This document shows, one piece after another, positions 1 through 11,445 of a stretch of DNA of 58,156 nt. The position numbers and the translations under genes were made by a program. A model generated the notes under the pieces. The model did no database searches, had not been told where the DNA came from, and saw only the letters and a program-made list of their open reading frames with translations. The stretch's first letter is position 1; every line of letters begins with the position of its first letter. The DNA is from Symsagittifera roscoffensis (Eukaryota > Xenacoelomorpha > Acoela > Convolutidae), in assembly GCF_963678635.1 (NCBI RefSeq), contig NW_026971125.1:1-58156 (forward strand). The letters are read 5' to 3'.

Positions 1-575
1 ACTCAAGTTGACAGACAATTCTGCAAGCGATTCAATAATGCGATGAAATGTTTCTCTGAAGAAAGTCTTCTAAAGTCAACTATAGAGCGCAAACAGCCAA
101 TCACAGAAGCATTCGTCATTTTAAAGTACGCCAAAATGAGTGAGTTGGAACTCTTAAATAATGTATTTGGCAAATTTAGTGAATGAACAAATTTGAATGA
201 AACCAAATACACATGAAAATTTTTTTTATTTGACTTCCCTGGTTTTACCCATCGATTTCTTCCAATAAGCAAGCTGAATCGAGTAAAACTCAAAGAATGA
301 TTGTCGACATTTTATAGATCATTTTCATCCCTCGTTCCTCGTACTTGAAGACTCAGAATAAAATACGACAAAAAAGAACGTGTGTGGATTCGATGGAACT
401 TAGATGCAACGGTTATAAAGTGTCTCTGTAGTAAACATTCTGCCTTAAAGATTAAAAAAAACAGTTTGGTGGCAAACGGATGGCAAAATATCAACAACTA
501 AATGATGAGGCCGTCCTCTTGAAGAAAGCAAATAAAAAATTTTAAACTATTAACCACACTTTTACAACTCATGGG
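1..575. repeat. Partial copy of dispersed repeat X (truncated by window start)
   Basis: This segment matches 3397-3971 and 23214-23788 almost base for base. The match stops abruptly after the sequence ACTCATGGG, where the AT-palindrome repeat begins. A 96-codon ORF on the minus strand (3-293) is present in all three copies and differs here by one residue (T for K). The ORF resembles no family I know and probably survives only because the copies are nearly identical. Confidence 0.85.
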
Positions 576-584
576 TACAAAAAA

Positions 585-2275
585 TTGCACAAAAATCCAT
601 TATAATTGATTATAATTGATTATAATCCCTTTTGTTTGTCCATTTTTGTCTTCGAAGTTGCATCTAAACTGCTTATATTTTATGCTTTTTGTGTACATAG
701 GTTCCTATGAAAAATGAGAAAAATGTTTTTAAAGTTTTCCAATCAATTCAAATTTATAAGTTTTTTTTTTTCATTTCTTCCCCATTAGAGTTGTTTTGTG
801 AGCATATTTTAAGCTTTTTTAAACACAAAAACATCAGCAGATTGATTTAGTTTCATGATTGATTAGGAACAAGTTATTTTTCATCTACCGCGAGAACCTT
901 TCCACTCATATGAAAGGATCTCTATGAAACTTTTGTTTCGTGGTATAACTTTGTGTTCAGATGAACCAAAGTGTTCAAAAGATCTCTCTTTTAGAGATTT
1001 TTTTAATGACACAAAAAAATAACCCATAAGTTATATTTCGAATATAAAAAAATTTCGGCAAAATAAGAGATTATAATCAATTATAATCGATTATAATTGA
1101 TTTTAAGGGTTTTTAGTAAGAACTATAATCAATTATAATCAATTATAATCGATTATAAGAGATAATAATCTTTTGGAAAATATCACGATTATAATCGATT
1201 ATAAATCCCTTAAAGACCTAATTTTGGTAATTATAATCGATTATAATTGTCAAAAAATCATCATAATAATCCATTATAATCAATTATTTACGCCCAAACT
1301 TGGATGCGGGCTTCTCCAACCCGCATCCAGTTTCAAGCGTTAATAATCGGTTATATTACGATTTTAGTACCAGTCTCATTAAAATTGAGGAACAATCGAT
1401 TTTAATCAATTAATAATCGATTATAATCTCTCTTTCTAAAATCAAATTATAATTAATTATAATCCATTATAATCGATTATTTATTCGTCAATTTTTCGAA
1501 AAAAAAATAATCGACTATAATTGATTATAATCAATTATTTTTATTCAAATTTATATTTCATTAGTTTTGCACAAAAAATCCATTATAATCGATTATAATC
1601 CCTTTTGTTTGTCCATTTTTGTCTTCGAAGTTCCATCTAAATTGCTTATATTTTATGCTTTTTGTGGACGTTGGTTCCTATGAAAAATGAGAAAAATATT
1701 TTTAAAGTTTTCCAATTAATTCAAAATTATAAGTTTTTTATTCATTTCTTCACCATTAAAGTTGTTTTGTGATGCATATTTTAAGCTTTTTTAAACACCA
1801 AAACATCAGCAAAATGATTTAGTTTCATGATTGATTCGGAAAATTTATTTTTCATCTACCGCGAGAACCTTTCCACTCATATAAAAGGATCTCTATGAAA
1901 CTTTTGTTTCGTGCTAATTCTTTGTGTTCAGATGAACCAAAGTGTTCAAAAGATCTCTCTTTTAGAGATTTTCTTATTGACACAAAAATAATAACCCATA
2001 AGATATAATTCGAATAGAGGAAAATTTCGGCAAAATAAGATATTATAATCGATTATAATTGGTTTTAAGGGTTTTCAGAAAGAATTATAATCAATTATAA
2101 TCAATTATAATCGATTATAGGAGATTATAATCTCTTGGAAAATATCACGATTATAATCAATTATAAATCCCTTAAAGACCTAAATTTGGTAATTATAATC
2201 GATTGTAATTGTCAGAAAATTGTCATAATAATCCGTTATAATCGATTATTTACGCCTAAACTTGGATGCGGGAAG
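585..2275. repeat. Tandem AT-rich repeat, two units with clustered TTATAATCGATTATAA palindromes
   Basis: Two diverged units of about 0.7 kb (about 585-1310 and 1568-2275) start with GCACAAAAA and end near CTTGGATGCGGG, separated by a linker. Both carry many copies of the near-palindrome TTATAATCGATTATAA and variants (AATCAATT, AATCGATT). After unit one, GGATGCGGG and CCCGCATCC (1302-1328) form a 9-bp hairpin. No coding content is visible. It could be satellite-like DNA or the subterminal repeats of a DNA transposon; I cannot decide. Confidence 0.75.
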
Positions 2276-3154
2276 GTTCTAGCCCTGCTCAACAAATCGT
2301 GTAACAATTGCCTTCTTGATTAAGAATCATCGAAGCTGATCGTGCCCCAAACGATACTTCTGCAAACTGGGTTCCAGAAAAAATGAGACGTAAATAACTT
2401 TCATCATCCAGTTCAGATTTGTTTCTGTTAATATTCATCGGAAAAGCATCTGTCTGGTTTTATATAGTCCAAATTTGTCCGTCGATATTGATAAACCGAG
2501 AATCGCTTTTTTTTCGTAGTCTACAATTTTTTCGTAGTCTAGCTTTATGACCTGATAACTTGCATGAATTACTCAAGAATAAGACTATGAGACCAATGAG
2601 CACTATTTCTATGGGGGATGTTAGACGTTAGGGAACAGAACGCAAGCCCGTGAATAGTTATGAAAAAATTCTTAAAAAAAGAAATCCAACAATCAATTTT
2701 ACAATATGTACAATCATTTAGAGAATACACCAGTGTCGCATTTTATCGAGCACGTTTATTCCTGGTCTCTACGGGTGGATGGGAAAAGGCAACGAGCTGA
2801 AAAATTAGATTTGGAAAAAGACAAGAGGTTTGCGGCCTACGATCCCACGGAAATGAAAAGATGAATATTCACAACCATTAGATCCAGTCCCAAACCTTAG
2901 ATCAAAACTCTTGGTAAATGAAAATTTTTGACATAACAGAGCCGAACAAATTCAATTTTTTTGCAATAACTTCAAAAACTGTCACTTTTTTCTCTTTTTG
3001 ATACTAAAACATAAGTTATAGAACTTATTTTTCTTTCTACCTGTTGTGAATCACAATTTCTTTACAAATAAGTAACTCGTGCTCAAAAAACGTTGCAAAA
3101 ATTGGAATTTTTTGACAAAACCTCAAAAAACCGAAATTTTTTAATCTGTTTTAA
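2276..3154. other. Unassigned AT-rich sequence
   Basis: No ORF, RNA gene or repeat unit recognised. It ends where the copy of repeat X begins. Confidence 0.5.
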
Positions 3155-5075
3155 CCCTGGTACACAAACATCTTTTTGACTATCCTAGAACATTGCATCT
3201 GAATACTCAATAGTAAAACAGGGCAAAACGTCTGAGTTAATGACTATCTCAGAAAAGGCATACACATAGCCATCAAATTTTAAAATTTATCACTGAAATC
3301 ATAAACTGTTCATCTTTAACCTTAGTAAAACCTATTTTGTAGCTTACTGTATTTCCCTGAGTAATTGAACCCCCCTCATATGGTGCATGAAATACTACTC
3401 AAGTTGACAGACAATTCTGCAAGCGATTCAATAATGCGATGAAATGTTTCTCTGAAGAAAGTCTTCTAAAGTCAACTATAGAGCGCAAACAGCCAATCAC
3501 AGAAGCATTCGTCATTTTAAAGTACGCCAAAATGAGTGAGTTGGAACTCTTAAATAATTTATTTGGCAAATTTAGCGAATGAACAAATTTGAATGAAACC
3601 AAATACACATGAAAATTTTTTTTATTTGACTTCCCTGGTTTTACCCATCGATTTCTTCCAATAAGCAAGCTGAATCGAGTAAAACTCAAAGAATGATTGT
3701 CGACATTTTATAGATCATTTTCATCCCTCGTTCCTCGTACTTGAAGACTCAGAATAAAATACGACAAAAAAGAACGTGTGTGGATTCGATGGAACTTAGA
3801 TGCAACGATATAAAGTGTCTCTGTAGTAAACATTCTGCCTTAAAGATTAAAAAAAAAACAGTTTGGAGGCAAACGGATGGCAAAATATCAACAACTAAAT
3901 GATGAGGCCGTCCTCTTGAAGAAAGCAAATAAAAAATTTTAAACTATTAACCACACTTTTACAACTCATGGGCAAACTAAAAAAGGACTGAGCTATTTTT
4001 ACACTACGTGTGAAGTTGATTCCGATGGGATACAAACTTACTCTCTCGGTTTTTGAAAATCAATAGAAAACATTTGGATACGATGCAAAAATACTCAGTT
4101 TTAAATGTGGATAATTTTGAGAGGACGACATATCAATTACGTTGAGCATCAATTGTTTTTTGAAAATTTACAAACCTGAAGCATTGTGGATGCTGTGCCC
4201 TAAACATGGATCTTAACCTTTAAGTTCTTAATCTACATTTTACATACCATCAAAAATTAACAACTAGATAATGCGTACTAAAAAACTGGCAAAGTTTTAA
4301 GAAGTTTAAGATACAAAATATCAATTTTTATACCATTCTTGGCAAGATGCACAAAGTTCATAAGCCATATCTTAATGGACTTTAGACTCTATGCTCTATC
4401 TTTTCACACAGCAAAAAATTTGAGCTAAGAGTAATCCTAAATAAAAAGTAGATACAATCTCAATCTTATTACATGGGAGTTTTGAGCGCCAGGATTTTTG
4501 ACTGTTCCCTACAATAATACCAAAAAAATGTATATTTATTCTTCATCATACTAAAGAGAGTATTTTCCCGGAAATTTTTAGCTTATCTTGAAACTTTCGG
4601 GTCAGCATACCCCCTCCTGTTGACCGGCCCCAAGATATACTATTGTCTACTATACAAAAAATCGGCCGAAACTTCAGAACAATCAATTTTCTGGTCCTTT
4701 ACAAAATAATTTTTCTCGTCGGAACATTTAATGCTACTTGCATTTACTTTTTGCATAATTGCTAAGTCAGTTTTTTAGGGTCAAACTGATTTGCTGCGAC
4801 AAAAGTAGTAGCAAAGCGGAAAACCGTGTCCCTTTGTCGTGAGGAAGAAGCTCTGAGGCATGGCGACAGTTTGTTATAAGTGGATATTGGTCACAAGCTA
4901 CAATTGGTCGCAAGTAGAAAAGTGACAATTTGTCTCATGGCAATTTAATCAGGATTCTTTCCACAGTAGTTCCGTGAAACAACACATATTGAATCCTACA
5001 CTCGCTAAGATATGTCCGTTTCGTTGCTGTGCATTGCTAAGTCAATCTATTTTGAATTACTCAAATAATAACTAT
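3155..5075. repeat. Repeat X, copy outside the left element's 3' LTR
   Basis: Together with the adjoining LTR this 1.9-kb segment is duplicated at 22972-24892. Only about two single-base homopolymer-length differences are visible over 2.3 kb. It ends in CTAT, the target-site duplication of the left element. A motif near its end (TTGGTCGCAAG) resembles sequence just past the other side of the element (TTGTCGCTTGCGACG near 25355), which suggests that X and the sequence after 25306 were contiguous before insertion. It contains the second copy of the 96-codon ORF (3399-3689, minus). Confidence 0.85.
5072..5075. repeat. Target-site duplication CTAT (left element, 3' side)
   Basis: CTAT directly abuts the outer CA/TG end of the 3' LTR and matches CTAT at 25303-25306 beyond the 5' LTR. 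A third CTAT lies at 24889-24892 because repeat X is duplicated inside the element. Confidence 0.75.
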
Positions 5076-5485
5076 TGAGTTAAGACTGGAGTGTATAACT
5101 CATAGAGTAATTTCGGATAGGGTACACCGTCTGCTCGTCACGCTATCTTATTTTCGGCCGGATAGATTCGTGCAACTTCTTAGTCTAATACCGATCCTAA
5201 TCTTACTCTTATACTATCTAGTCTCAGGTTGTTTAACTAGTCTCTGCTAGGCTCAATAGATCTAGGGTATACTGGTTTATTGCGGCTGCTGAAGTGCTCG
5301 GGAGAGTCCAACTAATTTCTAAGTTAAATTCAAATCTCTCTGGTGCTGAAATTACAAGTAACTTCAGCACTTACAAATAAGTGGGTTGTTAGTTAGATGG
5401 ATCATGATTGGTTAATATTAAATACTTTACATTGGTAAAACATTTAATTTATCCAATCATAAAATATAGTTTAGATCAGGTTCCA
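5076..5485 (-). repeat. 3' LTR of left element (410 bp)
   Basis: On the minus strand it starts TGGAACC and ends ...AACTCA, the usual TG...CA termini. It is identical by eye to 24893-25302 and very similar to the 408-bp LTRs of the right element, differing mainly near the U5 end. AATAAA (plus 5276-5281 as TTTATT) is a likely polyadenylation signal. It contains the GTGCTGAA...TTCAGCAC near-palindrome found in all four LTRs. Confidence 0.95.
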
Positions 5486-6949
5486 CCCATCCGGGTTTTA
5501 CAGAGTTTTTTAGAACAGTTCTTCTGTAATTCAAGGGTGGATGATGGACGTTGGTATTTGGCGAACATCATAATTTTCTTCCGCTTCTTCTTGTGACAAC
5601 GACAAATCAATTCTGATTTCAGAATGGTTGGCTATGTCAGGTTTTTCTGTTCTTCGGGGAGAACTTCTTTTGTGTCTGATCTAGCTTGGGAATGGCGTGG
5701 AGATTGTGCGTGGAGGGGATGCCTGGTTACTCGGATCTGTACGTATACTTGAACATCGAGGTGGTCATTGGTCTAGTTCAATGAAGTCCTTTTCTGCGAA
5801 GTCAAGTCGTACTCTAAATCCTTTGAGTTGTGATTGTGAGCGGCATATCGATTGTAGTTGGTCATTCTCTCTCGAGTGTAGTGGGGTCGTCTTGTCTTTT
5901 GATGTTCGTCCTTGGTGTTGTATTCTGATCTATATATTGCATCATGTGATTTTACATTTTATAAAACTTTTATTAGTTTAATATTTTTTAATAATGATTT
6001 TAGTTAGTTGTTTTCACAAAAGCTTTTTGTTTTAGTTCGGTTATTTTGAAGAGTTACTCACCCTTGAGTAGCTCTTATTAAAAATAAAGGTGTGGTCACA
6101 AAGCGTGGATGTAGCACGGTGGGTTAGGCCGGCTATAGAGCATGCTCAGGACGTCCTTCCTGGTGGGTTAGGCCAGGTGTGGGAGTATGATTTCATGCGG
6201 TTTTTGTGAGGGGTCCTGTTATGTGACAACGTTTTATGTTGGGTTTGTTGTGGTTTTACTTGTGTCTTGTTGGTTATGTCCTTTTTTCAAAAATCAAATT
6301 GTTTGTGGTATGGGTTTGTCTTTCGACTTTTTTGTGTTTTATTATTTCTTTCTAAGACTTTGTAATAGTCTTCAAAAGAATAAATTATCCAGTTTTAAAC
6401 TGGGTTAATCCGGTTTGGGTACCGTTGGTTTCCTTTTCTTAGTCATGCTGTTATTCTATGATTTGTGGTATTTAGTAAGCTGCGTTGGTTAGTTTTGTTT
6501 AGTATATGATTCCTTTCCAACCGGGTTAAAGGAAAGTTTGAAACATGTTATTATATGTTAGAGTTGTTGAGTGTGAAAACTTGAAACTGAAATTCATTAT
6601 TTTAAACAATTCTTCGTGGGCGAGCTGTGCGAGTGTGGATAGAATTTCTGTGCGAATGAATGAAAATATCAAAAGGTTAGTACTGCAATTGCATTTTATT
6701 AATTTACTGCATAGAATTTGGAAATTTACTGCTAGTTATGGGGGAATTTTAAGATACAAATTTTCATTATAATTAGATTTACTGCTTTTGGGGGGAAAAT
6801 TTTATAAATTAATTTACTGCATTGGTATTATATTTATTTAATTGTTGGTGCAAAAGTTTAATAGGGTCTTAAACAGTTTTGAAGAAGTTTGCTATTTTTT
6901 ATTTGTCTTTTGTGAATTTTTCAGATGATCTAGGATGAAGGCTAAAAAT
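5486..6949 (-). other. 3' untranslated region of left element
   Basis: About 1.5 kb between the 3'-UTR intron and the 3' LTR with no convincing ORF. It matches 55143-56624 of the right element. It contains a strong stem-loop (6049-6076) and two copies of GGTGGGTTAGGCC. The sequence next to the LTR (CCGGATGGG on the minus strand) is only weakly purine-rich, so the polypurine tract is poorly defined. Confidence 0.7.
6049..6076 (-). promoter_or_regulatory. Conserved stem-loop in 3' region
   Basis: Two 12-nt arms, AAGAGTTACTCA and TGAGTAGCTCTT, flank a 4-nt loop with a single mismatch. The same hairpin is at 56019-56046 in the right element. A role in RNA export or stability is only an inference. 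Confidence 0.5.
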
Positions 6950-7027
6950 CTAAAGAAAACATGAATAAAGAATGGTGAGTTTTTAATACTGTAATTAGTT
7001 AGTAATATTCATTGAATTCATACTTAC
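6950..7027 (-). other. Putative 78-nt 3'-UTR intron (left copy)
   Basis: On the minus strand the stop codon of the 599-aa ORF is followed by CAG, then GTAAGT (donor), TACTAAC (branch-point consensus) and TTTTCTTTAG (acceptor). The same arrangement, one nt shorter, is in the right copy. The short distance from the stop codon would be expected to avoid nonsense-mediated decay. Confidence 0.65.
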
Positions 7028-7030
7028 CTG

Positions 7031-8830
7031 TTAGTCGTCGGGGAAAAAACCGTGGGGGAAGATGTCGTGAATTAGTTCTGAAGTTGTTAGTAGTTTAGCT
7101 AAGATGCGGATGATATTTTTAGTTTGAAGCAGTGGCAAAAGCAATTGAAGTGCCTTAATAGTGGTTAGTTCTTCAGTGCCTACTGCAAACTCATAAGGTG
7201 TGTTTTGGATTAAGTTATATAATTTGTGGTTAAATTTAGTGTTGTGGATGAATTCTAAAATTGGGATTTCTATAGGTTGTAGGAACTCGTGCGGGATAAG
7301 GAAGGGTCGGGATTCTTCGGCGTTGAAGGTCTTGGTGATGGGGCAGAAAATGTACATTTGGGTTATGGGGTCATAATTACGAAGAATACCATGGAGGTTA
7401 GTGTCTTTAATACAATATGTGAAATTTAGGAAATATGGTGAAGTGTATTTTGAATTGATGAATTGGAAACGATGGTGTGGTTGTCTAGAGGGTGTGTGGA
7501 GGTCAAAGTGATTTTGGATGAAACGATAGTAACTGTATGTATGTGTTTGTTTAGTTCGCAACATAATATCGTGTGAGCAGTGTAAATCTCTTTCGTGTGG
7601 TGCAAGGAAATGAAAGGTTAGTGAAAAGATTTGGAAGCGTTCTTTAAAACTTTCGTATGCTTGTGTGTTTGTTAGTGCTTCTGAAATAATGTGATCAAAC
7701 TTTCGGTCGAAGATGTTTAGTGTAAATACATATGGTGTCTTGATGAAAAATTTCTCGGTGATTTGTGGATTAGCGAAGCGATCGTCGTCTAAGAATTGAT
7801 CTTGGTTAGCTCTGATGATGTTGTGATCGTAGTATTCTAGTGTATATTCATTAGCTCTAGGTGCAGTGTGTATTTTTAGTGATTTTTTGTATCCAACGTA
7901 AGTAAACTGTCTAGCGGTTAGTGGTGTAGTTAGTCGATATAGCATGTCTTTGTTTCGTTCTATATCGATGGAAGTGCTGAATAAAGGTAAGCAAAGAGGG
8001 TTAGTGAAATGATAGTATGAGGTCCAAGAGAGAGTGGGCATTAAAACGTATTCATCTACAAAGTTGCGTGTTTCGTTAGCGTCGTGAGGGGTGTTTAAAG
8101 TGTATTGTGGAAATGAGGGTAGAGTGATAGCTAAAAATTCTTTAGTGTTAGTATGCTGGGGGTGGTTGATGTATTCACGGGCTGTTCCTGGTTTTGCTGG
8201 GAAAGGATGGTTGGGGAATTTTCTTTTAAAAGTGCGGTAAGCTCTATTTGTGTTTAGTGAAGATATAGTGGATGTGGATGATGGTGTTAATGATTCAGTA
8301 TAATTTGTAGAGGGTGTAGGGGGATTGGATGAATCTGTAGTGGAGGAGATTTGGTTTATGGTCGGGGTGTTAAGATGGTAGGGTTGTTGTTGGAGGGTAA
8401 TAAAATTATCTAGTTCTGGGGAGATTCGGGGGGTGTCTGGAGAATGAGATGATTGGTCAGAATGGTATGAGGAGTAGGTTGGGGTAACTTGGGAAGCATA
8501 AGAGGGTGTGGGAGTGATTGGGTCAGGGTTATTTGACAATATGGGTTGAAAAGGAGGTTGAGAAAAATTAGAAGGGTTATGAAAATTATTGGATGGGGAT
8601 GGTTCTGAGTCGGCAAATTCATCGGGGGTTTCAATATTCGGGTTATTTAGCTGTGAGATGGAGTATAAAACTGAAATATGTGAGTTAGTGTCGGAATTCA
8701 TGCCTGATGTTACATTGCTAGATGGAAAATCGGGTGGCGGAAAAGCAAAAAGTGGTATGATTGGGATTGAAGAGGTAAGATTGGTTGGATGGGAATTTGA
8801 TCGGTGGAGTGATCCAAGTTGGCGGCTCAT
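7031..8830 (-). CDS. Accessory protein of unknown function, 599 aa (left copy)
   Basis: Last gene of the element, open from ATG to TAA. Residues ~1-200 are rich in Pro, Ser, Thr and Asn and probably disordered. The remaining ~400 residues are rich in aromatic and charged residues and look globular, with no membrane segment or signal peptide. The start overlaps the env stop as ATGA, suggesting termination-reinitiation or use of the env mRNA. It is two residues longer than the right copy (597 aa) because of a small indel in the disordered part; the globular part is almost identical. I recognise no family. Possibilities such as a structural/matrix-like or host-counteracting protein are speculation. 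Conservation of the frame in both copies argues that it is a real gene. Confidence 0.8.
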   Translation of the reverse strand: MSRQLGSLHRSNSHPTNLTSSIPIIPLFAFPPPDFPSSNVTSGMNSDTNSHISVLYSISQLNNPNIETPDEFADSEPSPSNNFHNPSNFSQPPFQPILSNNPDPITPTPSYASQVTPTYSSYHSDQSSHSPDTPRISPELDNFITLQQQPYHLNTPTINQISSTTDSSNPPTPSTNYTESLTPSSTSTISSLNTNRAYRTFKRKFPNHPFPAKPGTAREYINHPQHTNTKEFLAITLPSFPQYTLNTPHDANETRNFVDEYVLMPTLSWTSYYHFTNPLCLPLFSTSIDIERNKDMLYRLTTPLTARQFTYVGYKKSLKIHTAPRANEYTLEYYDHNIIRANQDQFLDDDRFANPQITEKFFIKTPYVFTLNIFDRKFDHIISEALTNTQAYESFKERFQIFSLTFHFLAPHERDLHCSHDIMLRTKQTHTYSYYRFIQNHFDLHTPSRQPHHRFQFINSKYTSPYFLNFTYCIKDTNLHGILRNYDPITQMYIFCPITKTFNAEESRPFLIPHEFLQPIEIPILEFIHNTKFNHKLYNLIQNTPYEFAVGTEELTTIKALQLLLPLLQTKNIIRILAKLLTTSELIHDIFPHGFFPDD

Positions 8831-11445
8831 CGTGGGCTAAAAAAATGATTATTTTGAGACTGAAAAGCGGTGGTATGGGGCTGTTCAATAATTTGTTCAT
8901 AAGTGTTATCATCTTGTGACTGGTGTGTCATTATATGTTGGACGGGACTTTGCGATGTATTGAGTCGAAAATTTGGATTATGTGTGATTGCTAAATTTCG
9001 AAAATTTCGTGGGACTAGGGATAGTGGATGGTTATTTGGTAGGGGTGGTAATTGTGGTGCCGTTGGCTGTGTGTCGACATTGTTATGTTCTTCGTCGTAT
9101 GTATTTTGTCGTGTTGTTAATTTTGTGTTATATTCTTTTATTTGTGCGTCTAAAAGAATTTTGTTTATAGATGTGGAAAAAATTCCAAAAAATCCTGCAA
9201 AAAGTATGCGTGCTACACTTGCTTGTCTGTTTACTTGTGTGTGTATAGCACATGTATTGTAGATTCCTTTTAAGAGTGAGAAAAGAAATCCAATAAAGTT
9301 AAACATTGCGTATAAAATAGTCAATTTTTCTAAGATGTAGTAGGGCCATCCTAGAAAATCAAGGATTTCATTCTTGAGTGTAACAAAGCTAAAAATGTTG
9401 ATTGGTGATATATCTTGGGGACGGTATTTTTCGCCGTTTAGATATATATAATCTTTAATGTCTTTAAAATATCCGCTATAGTCTTGCGTGTAGATATCGG
9501 CAAAACCTGCGGTTTCTGCAAGTTTGCGTAGATTTTGGTCAATTGATTGTCTTTGTATAGTGTCCATTTGTGTTAATAATTCTTGGAATTGTTGTGTTCT
9601 AATGTGATGTTGAATATCTGATTTTGAATAGATTCCTATTGATTGTAAGTCTATATTTGGGTTTCGAGCGATAGCGCGAATGCTTTCTGGTGAAAATTTT
9701 TTGAGTGATTGCATTAATGTGGGATATGGAGTGAGAAGATAATATTTATTTTCATCAGGGTTTAGTTGTACTACATTGTGGCTATTTTCTGATCCACATG
9801 GGACTGCGGTATCCCAGAAATAGGTTCTTCGTGAAAGTGTATCCACGAAATGTACTTTATTCTTATAAAAGATAGGGATTCTTTTATAACATCGTTTATC
9901 TTCAAAAACGTATAGTGGTGATACTTTTTTAGTACAAGTATAAAACCATAAGATGTTTCCTTCATAGTCTAAAAAATTTGATCTATTTCCAGATAATAAG
10001 TATCCTGCATAGGGTATTTTTAATACTGCTAGTGCAAGTGATTGTAATATTTGTGTTCGTTCTAATTCGCATAGTTGGTGTAGTGTTTCTAATTCGGAGA
10101 GTGACATTTCTTGAAAAATTCGGCTAATTGTATAATCTAGTTTCATATCTAAATGAATATCATAGTGGATATTACCGAAATATGTAGTATTCATTAGTGA
10201 TAGTTCTTGTAAGCGTGTGCTTCTGGTGTCATAAGGTTTTAGATGTCCACCAGGTTGTCCGTTGCTTTTTTGAAAATTAACTGGTATATAGGATGTTCCT
10301 TCGTTTGGAGGATGACCTGTGGCATATGGGTCGATTTTTACTTTTCCAGTGGTCATGTCGAATCCTTTTTCATATTCAACTAATATTTCAGAATATTGTG
10401 TTCTGTGAAGTGGATTCCTGTATTTACATGCAAGTTCTGTTTCTTGATATATTTGAAAACGTGTCAATTTATTTTCTATATTGTCTATGTTTCTAAAATC
10501 GGAACTTAGTTTGCGTGATGGATGGACTTGTTCATAAGGAATTGATTGTATGAAATATTTTTCGTGAAATTTTATCATACGAGCGTGTATTTTTGCTACT
10601 TGAAATGTTGTACATGTATCTTCGGGGAACCAAACAATTGTTGCTTGTGTTCTTGTTGTAGGGTCGCAATATCCTTGATCATTTTTACAAGGTAGTCGGA
10701 TTCCTTGATAGATCATTGTATTATCAGATAAATCTCGTGTGAGTTGTATTTTTTCGAGTTGTATTTTCCAATCGAAAAACATTATTTCTTGGTATCCTTT
10801 ATTTTTCGTGTCTGCTTTGCAGTTTGATGGGTTATTTATACCAATGTGTGGTATCCAATGTTTATCATGTAGGTCATAGGTTAATCGTCCGTGTGCGCCG
10901 TTATACGGGTATTTTTCGTCTAGTTTTATATGTCCTTGGTGTCTTTCAAGTTGTGATTGGTGTACAGAGTCTGAAAAAACTTGAAAATTAACTAATTTTC
11001 TTTGGGAATTTTTATTTTGTGTGATGTTTAGTCTAAGTAATTCATTTTTACAATCGTCGGGATTGAGATGTAAAAGACGTTCTATATTACTTTGATAGAA
11101 TGATTCATGGTCAAGTCGGTTTTTGTTTCCGTTCGAGACTTGTGAACAATGTACTTTCTTTTCGGAAAATGTTGCTGTGAATTTATAACCTGTAACTGTT
11201 GTTGCTCGGGCTTTTGAATAGAGTGTTGCCATTACATCTGTGGTTTCTATAGCTTGTGGTTCTGTTTCACATTGTGATACTTGATTTATTGCATATTTAT
11301 GTAGTGTTTTTTGTTCATTTTCTTCGCAATCGTAATGTGTTACTAATAAATCTTGTGGTCCTGTACGAGGGGAAGGGTTTATGTTTTGATTTGAGGTTAC
11401 TAGAAAAAAGAGTTGGAGAAAAATTAATAATTTTAGAATATACAT
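8827..11445 (-). CDS. env: Envelope-like glycoprotein, 872 aa (left copy)
   Basis: A hydrophobic N-terminus (~residues 1-18) looks like a signal peptide. A long Cys-containing ectodomain follows, starting with a YDC motif, then a hydrophobic segment near residues 707-725 and a second near 748-763. The ~100-residue tail is Asn/Gln/Pro/Thr-rich. Position after pol, signal peptide and C-terminal membrane anchor fit a retroviral-type Env. The cysteine pattern of the N-terminal half recalls glycoproteins of some invertebrate BEL/gypsy elements and chuviruses, from memory and unverified. No classic furin RXXR site stands out. Full length equals the right copy; differences are scattered substitutions. 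The start overlaps the upstream ATG-less frame by 13 nt. Confidence 0.8.
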   Translation of the reverse strand: MYILKLLIFLQLFFLVTSNQNINPSPRTGPQDLLVTHYDCEENEQKTLHKYAINQVSQCETEPQAIETTDVMATLYSKARATTVTGYKFTATFSEKKVHCSQVSNGNKNRLDHESFYQSNIERLLHLNPDDCKNELLRLNITQNKNSQRKLVNFQVFSDSVHQSQLERHQGHIKLDEKYPYNGAHGRLTYDLHDKHWIPHIGINNPSNCKADTKNKGYQEIMFFDWKIQLEKIQLTRDLSDNTMIYQGIRLPCKNDQGYCDPTTRTQATIVWFPEDTCTTFQVAKIHARMIKFHEKYFIQSIPYEQVHPSRKLSSDFRNIDNIENKLTRFQIYQETELACKYRNPLHRTQYSEILVEYEKGFDMTTGKVKIDPYATGHPPNEGTSYIPVNFQKSNGQPGGHLKPYDTRSTRLQELSLMNTTYFGNIHYDIHLDMKLDYTISRIFQEMSLSELETLHQLCELERTQILQSLALAVLKIPYAGYLLSGNRSNFLDYEGNILWFYTCTKKVSPLYVFEDKRCYKRIPIFYKNKVHFVDTLSRRTYFWDTAVPCGSENSHNVVQLNPDENKYYLLTPYPTLMQSLKKFSPESIRAIARNPNIDLQSIGIYSKSDIQHHIRTQQFQELLTQMDTIQRQSIDQNLRKLAETAGFADIYTQDYSGYFKDIKDYIYLNGEKYRPQDISPINIFSFVTLKNEILDFLGWPYYILEKLTILYAMFNFIGFLFSLLKGIYNTCAIHTQVNRQASVARILFAGFFGIFSTSINKILLDAQIKEYNTKLTTRQNTYDEEHNNVDTQPTAPQLPPLPNNHPLSLVPRNFRNLAITHNPNFRLNTSQSPVQHIMTHQSQDDNTYEQIIEQPHTTAFQSQNNHFFSPR

